NCBI GenBank assembly: GCA_937884735.1
Contig: CAKZYI010000501.1
Location: 1-5,694 of the forward strand
Direction: 5' to 3'
Source of the DNA: an uncultured Pleurocapsa sp.
GTDB lineage: Bacteria; Cyanobacteriota; Cyanobacteriia; Cyanobacteriales; Xenococcaceae
DNA length: 5,694 nucleotides
Numbering within the stretch: the first letter of the stretch is position 1; the number at the start of each line of letters is the position of its first letter. This document shows, one piece after another, positions 5,137 through 5,694 of this stretch. The position numbers and the translations under genes are program-made. The notes beneath the pieces are model-generated. The model did not search any database. It was not told the origin of the DNA and saw only the letters and a list, made by a program, of their open reading frames with translations.

Positions 5137-5655
5137 ATGTCTACTGAAAAAGTTCAAGGCAAGTTTTATCCACTTCAGCATCAAGAATTTCTTAAACTCA
5201 ATCAACTTCTTACTCAATCAGAGCTTGCAGTCTATTTATGGCTGAAAACGAACGATCCTTTTGGGAGTAAATTTGTCGAGGCAGATACTCAAAAAATCGC
5301 CGAAGATTTAGGAATAAGTCGTCGTAGCGTTCAACGCGCTCTAGTGAAGCTGCAACAAGAAGAGTTGATTGAGCTAGTAATTAGTAAATTCAAGTATCGT
5401 CTTAAATCTAAATCAGCAAACCAAAGTAAAAATAACTCAGAAATCAAACATGATTTACAATTAGCGACATCAGGATCGCCTGACGACAGCAAGATCGCTT
5501 CAACGAAATCAGTGTCACTTCAGCGACACCAGGATCGCTCAGGCGACAGGAAGATCGTTTCGACGACACCCGTGTCGCCATCATCGTCTGAAACCTTTTC
5601 ACAAAAAGAGTTTCAAACTCCTAAGATCTCTAAGACTTATATAGAACCCATTTGA
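5137..5655 (+). CDS. Cyanobacterial plasmid Rep-like winged-helix protein, probably short at the C-terminus
   Basis: The 172-aa product opens MSTEKVQGKFYPLQHQEF, the signature I associate with a cyanobacterial family linked to plasmid replication. ATG 5122 would add five residues (MFTYI); neither start has a clear Shine-Dalgarno. Residues about 27-82 form a winged HTH (LTQSELAVYLWLK, then QKIAEDLGISRRSVQRALVKLQQEELIEL), comparable in layout to the N-terminal domain of RepA_N initiators. Residues about 85-155 are a low-complexity linker rich in S, K, D and T, encoded by the 20-bp repeat array. QKEFQTPKISKTYIE (156-170) resembles the family segment that, as I recall, normally leads into a further conserved C-terminal domain. 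Here TGA (5653-5655) stops it, and other stops follow in the same frame, so the gene may be truncated or frameshifted. DNA binding is well supported; a role as replication initiator is inferred. Confidence 0.65.
   Translation: MSTEKVQGKFYPLQHQEFLKLNQLLTQSELAVYLWLKTNDPFGSKFVEADTQKIAEDLGISRRSVQRALVKLQQEELIELVISKFKYRLKSKSANQSKNNSEIKHDLQLATSGSPDDSKIASTKSVSLQRHQDRSGDRKIVSTTPVSPSSSETFSQKEFQTPKISKTYIEPI
5465..5578 (+). repeat. Six tandem iteron-like units of about 20 bp inside the Rep-like gene
   Basis: Units start at 5465, 5484, 5504, 5524, 5544 and 5564, so the steps are 19, 20, 20, 20 and 20 bp. Each begins CGA and most follow CGACANCARGATCGC. The third and sixth are a variant with GTGTC in the second half. 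The set is therefore two triads (A-B-C, A-B-C) with a 60-bp super-period. Because 20 and 19 are not multiples of three, neighbouring units are read in different frames. The DNA is conserved rather than the peptide. A 20-bp step is near two helical turns, which places all units on one face of the DNA, as for initiator-binding iterons. Confidence 0.7.
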
Positions 5656-5671
5656 GATCTTTTCATGGGTT
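5645..5671. repeat. Inverted repeat over the stop of the Rep-like gene
   Basis: AACCCAT (5645-5651) pairs with ATGGGTT (5665-5671) around a 13-nt loop that contains the TGA stop. A competing dyad, AAGATCTC (5623-5630) with GAGATCTT (5654-5661), overlaps it. No T-run follows. It may be a 3' transcript hairpin or chance. The last 23 bases of the window show nothing else. Confidence 0.35.
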
Positions 5672-5694
5672 AGCAAGTCTCTTAAGCATTAGTC

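Noticed and set aside
5011..5217. Minus-strand 68-aa ORF
   Set aside because: It runs through the hairpin and antisense to the Rep-like N-terminus; no domain recognised.
5465..5578. Repeat array considered as CRISPR
   Set aside because: Units are about 20 bp, head to tail, with no unique spacers, inside an open reading frame.

Overview
The window looks like part of a cyanobacterial plasmid, or of a plasmid-derived island. The evidence is protein resemblance recalled from memory, not a search: a MobF-type conjugative relaxase/helicase, a DUF4277 IS1634-type transposase, a pentapeptide-repeat protein with the WNxWRxxNPD lead-in common in cyanobacteria, and a Rep-like protein beginning MSTEKVQGKFYPLQ. 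The DNA is AT-rich. The species cannot be named.

Left half (1-2667, + strand) is a decayed conjugation operon. The 3' part of a TraI/TrwC-like relaxase-helicase gene runs to 1425. Two in-frame stops (330-332, 366-368) and a frameshift near 513-516 break it. A gene overlapping its stop codon by one base starts at 1425 and encodes two membrane helices, as the N-terminus of a VirD4/TraD-type coupling protein would. It is cut at 1660 by a 636-bp internally deleted IS1634-type element (1661-2296) with perfect 17-bp terminal inverted repeats. The C-terminal tail of a coupling protein resumes after the element, up to 2667. The ATPase core is missing and the flanks show no clear target duplication, so a deletion probably accompanied or followed the insertion. 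This DNA can no longer encode a working relaxase or coupling protein.

Centre (2668-4373): a long composite inverted repeat separates the dead operon from a convergent, intact 530-aa gene on the minus strand. That gene joins an XRE helix-turn-helix, a pentapeptide-repeat fold and a C-terminal region I do not recognise.

Right half (4374-5694): a 319-bp intergenic region holds inverted repeats and a good sigma70-like promoter. It leads into a possible 14-codon leader peptide, whose stop overlaps the start of a small excisionase-like HTH protein (ATGA). A 13-bp perfect hairpin follows, then a Rep-like winged-helix protein. Inside the Rep-like gene are six tandem units of about 20 bp. Their period is not a multiple of three, so the repetition is at DNA level and resembles an iteron array inside a rep gene.

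My reading (inference) is a plasmid that has lost conjugation but keeps a regulation and replication module. The most interesting parts are the intragenic iteron-like array, the possible leader peptide with its shine-Dalgarno hairpin, and the XRE-pentapeptide fusion.
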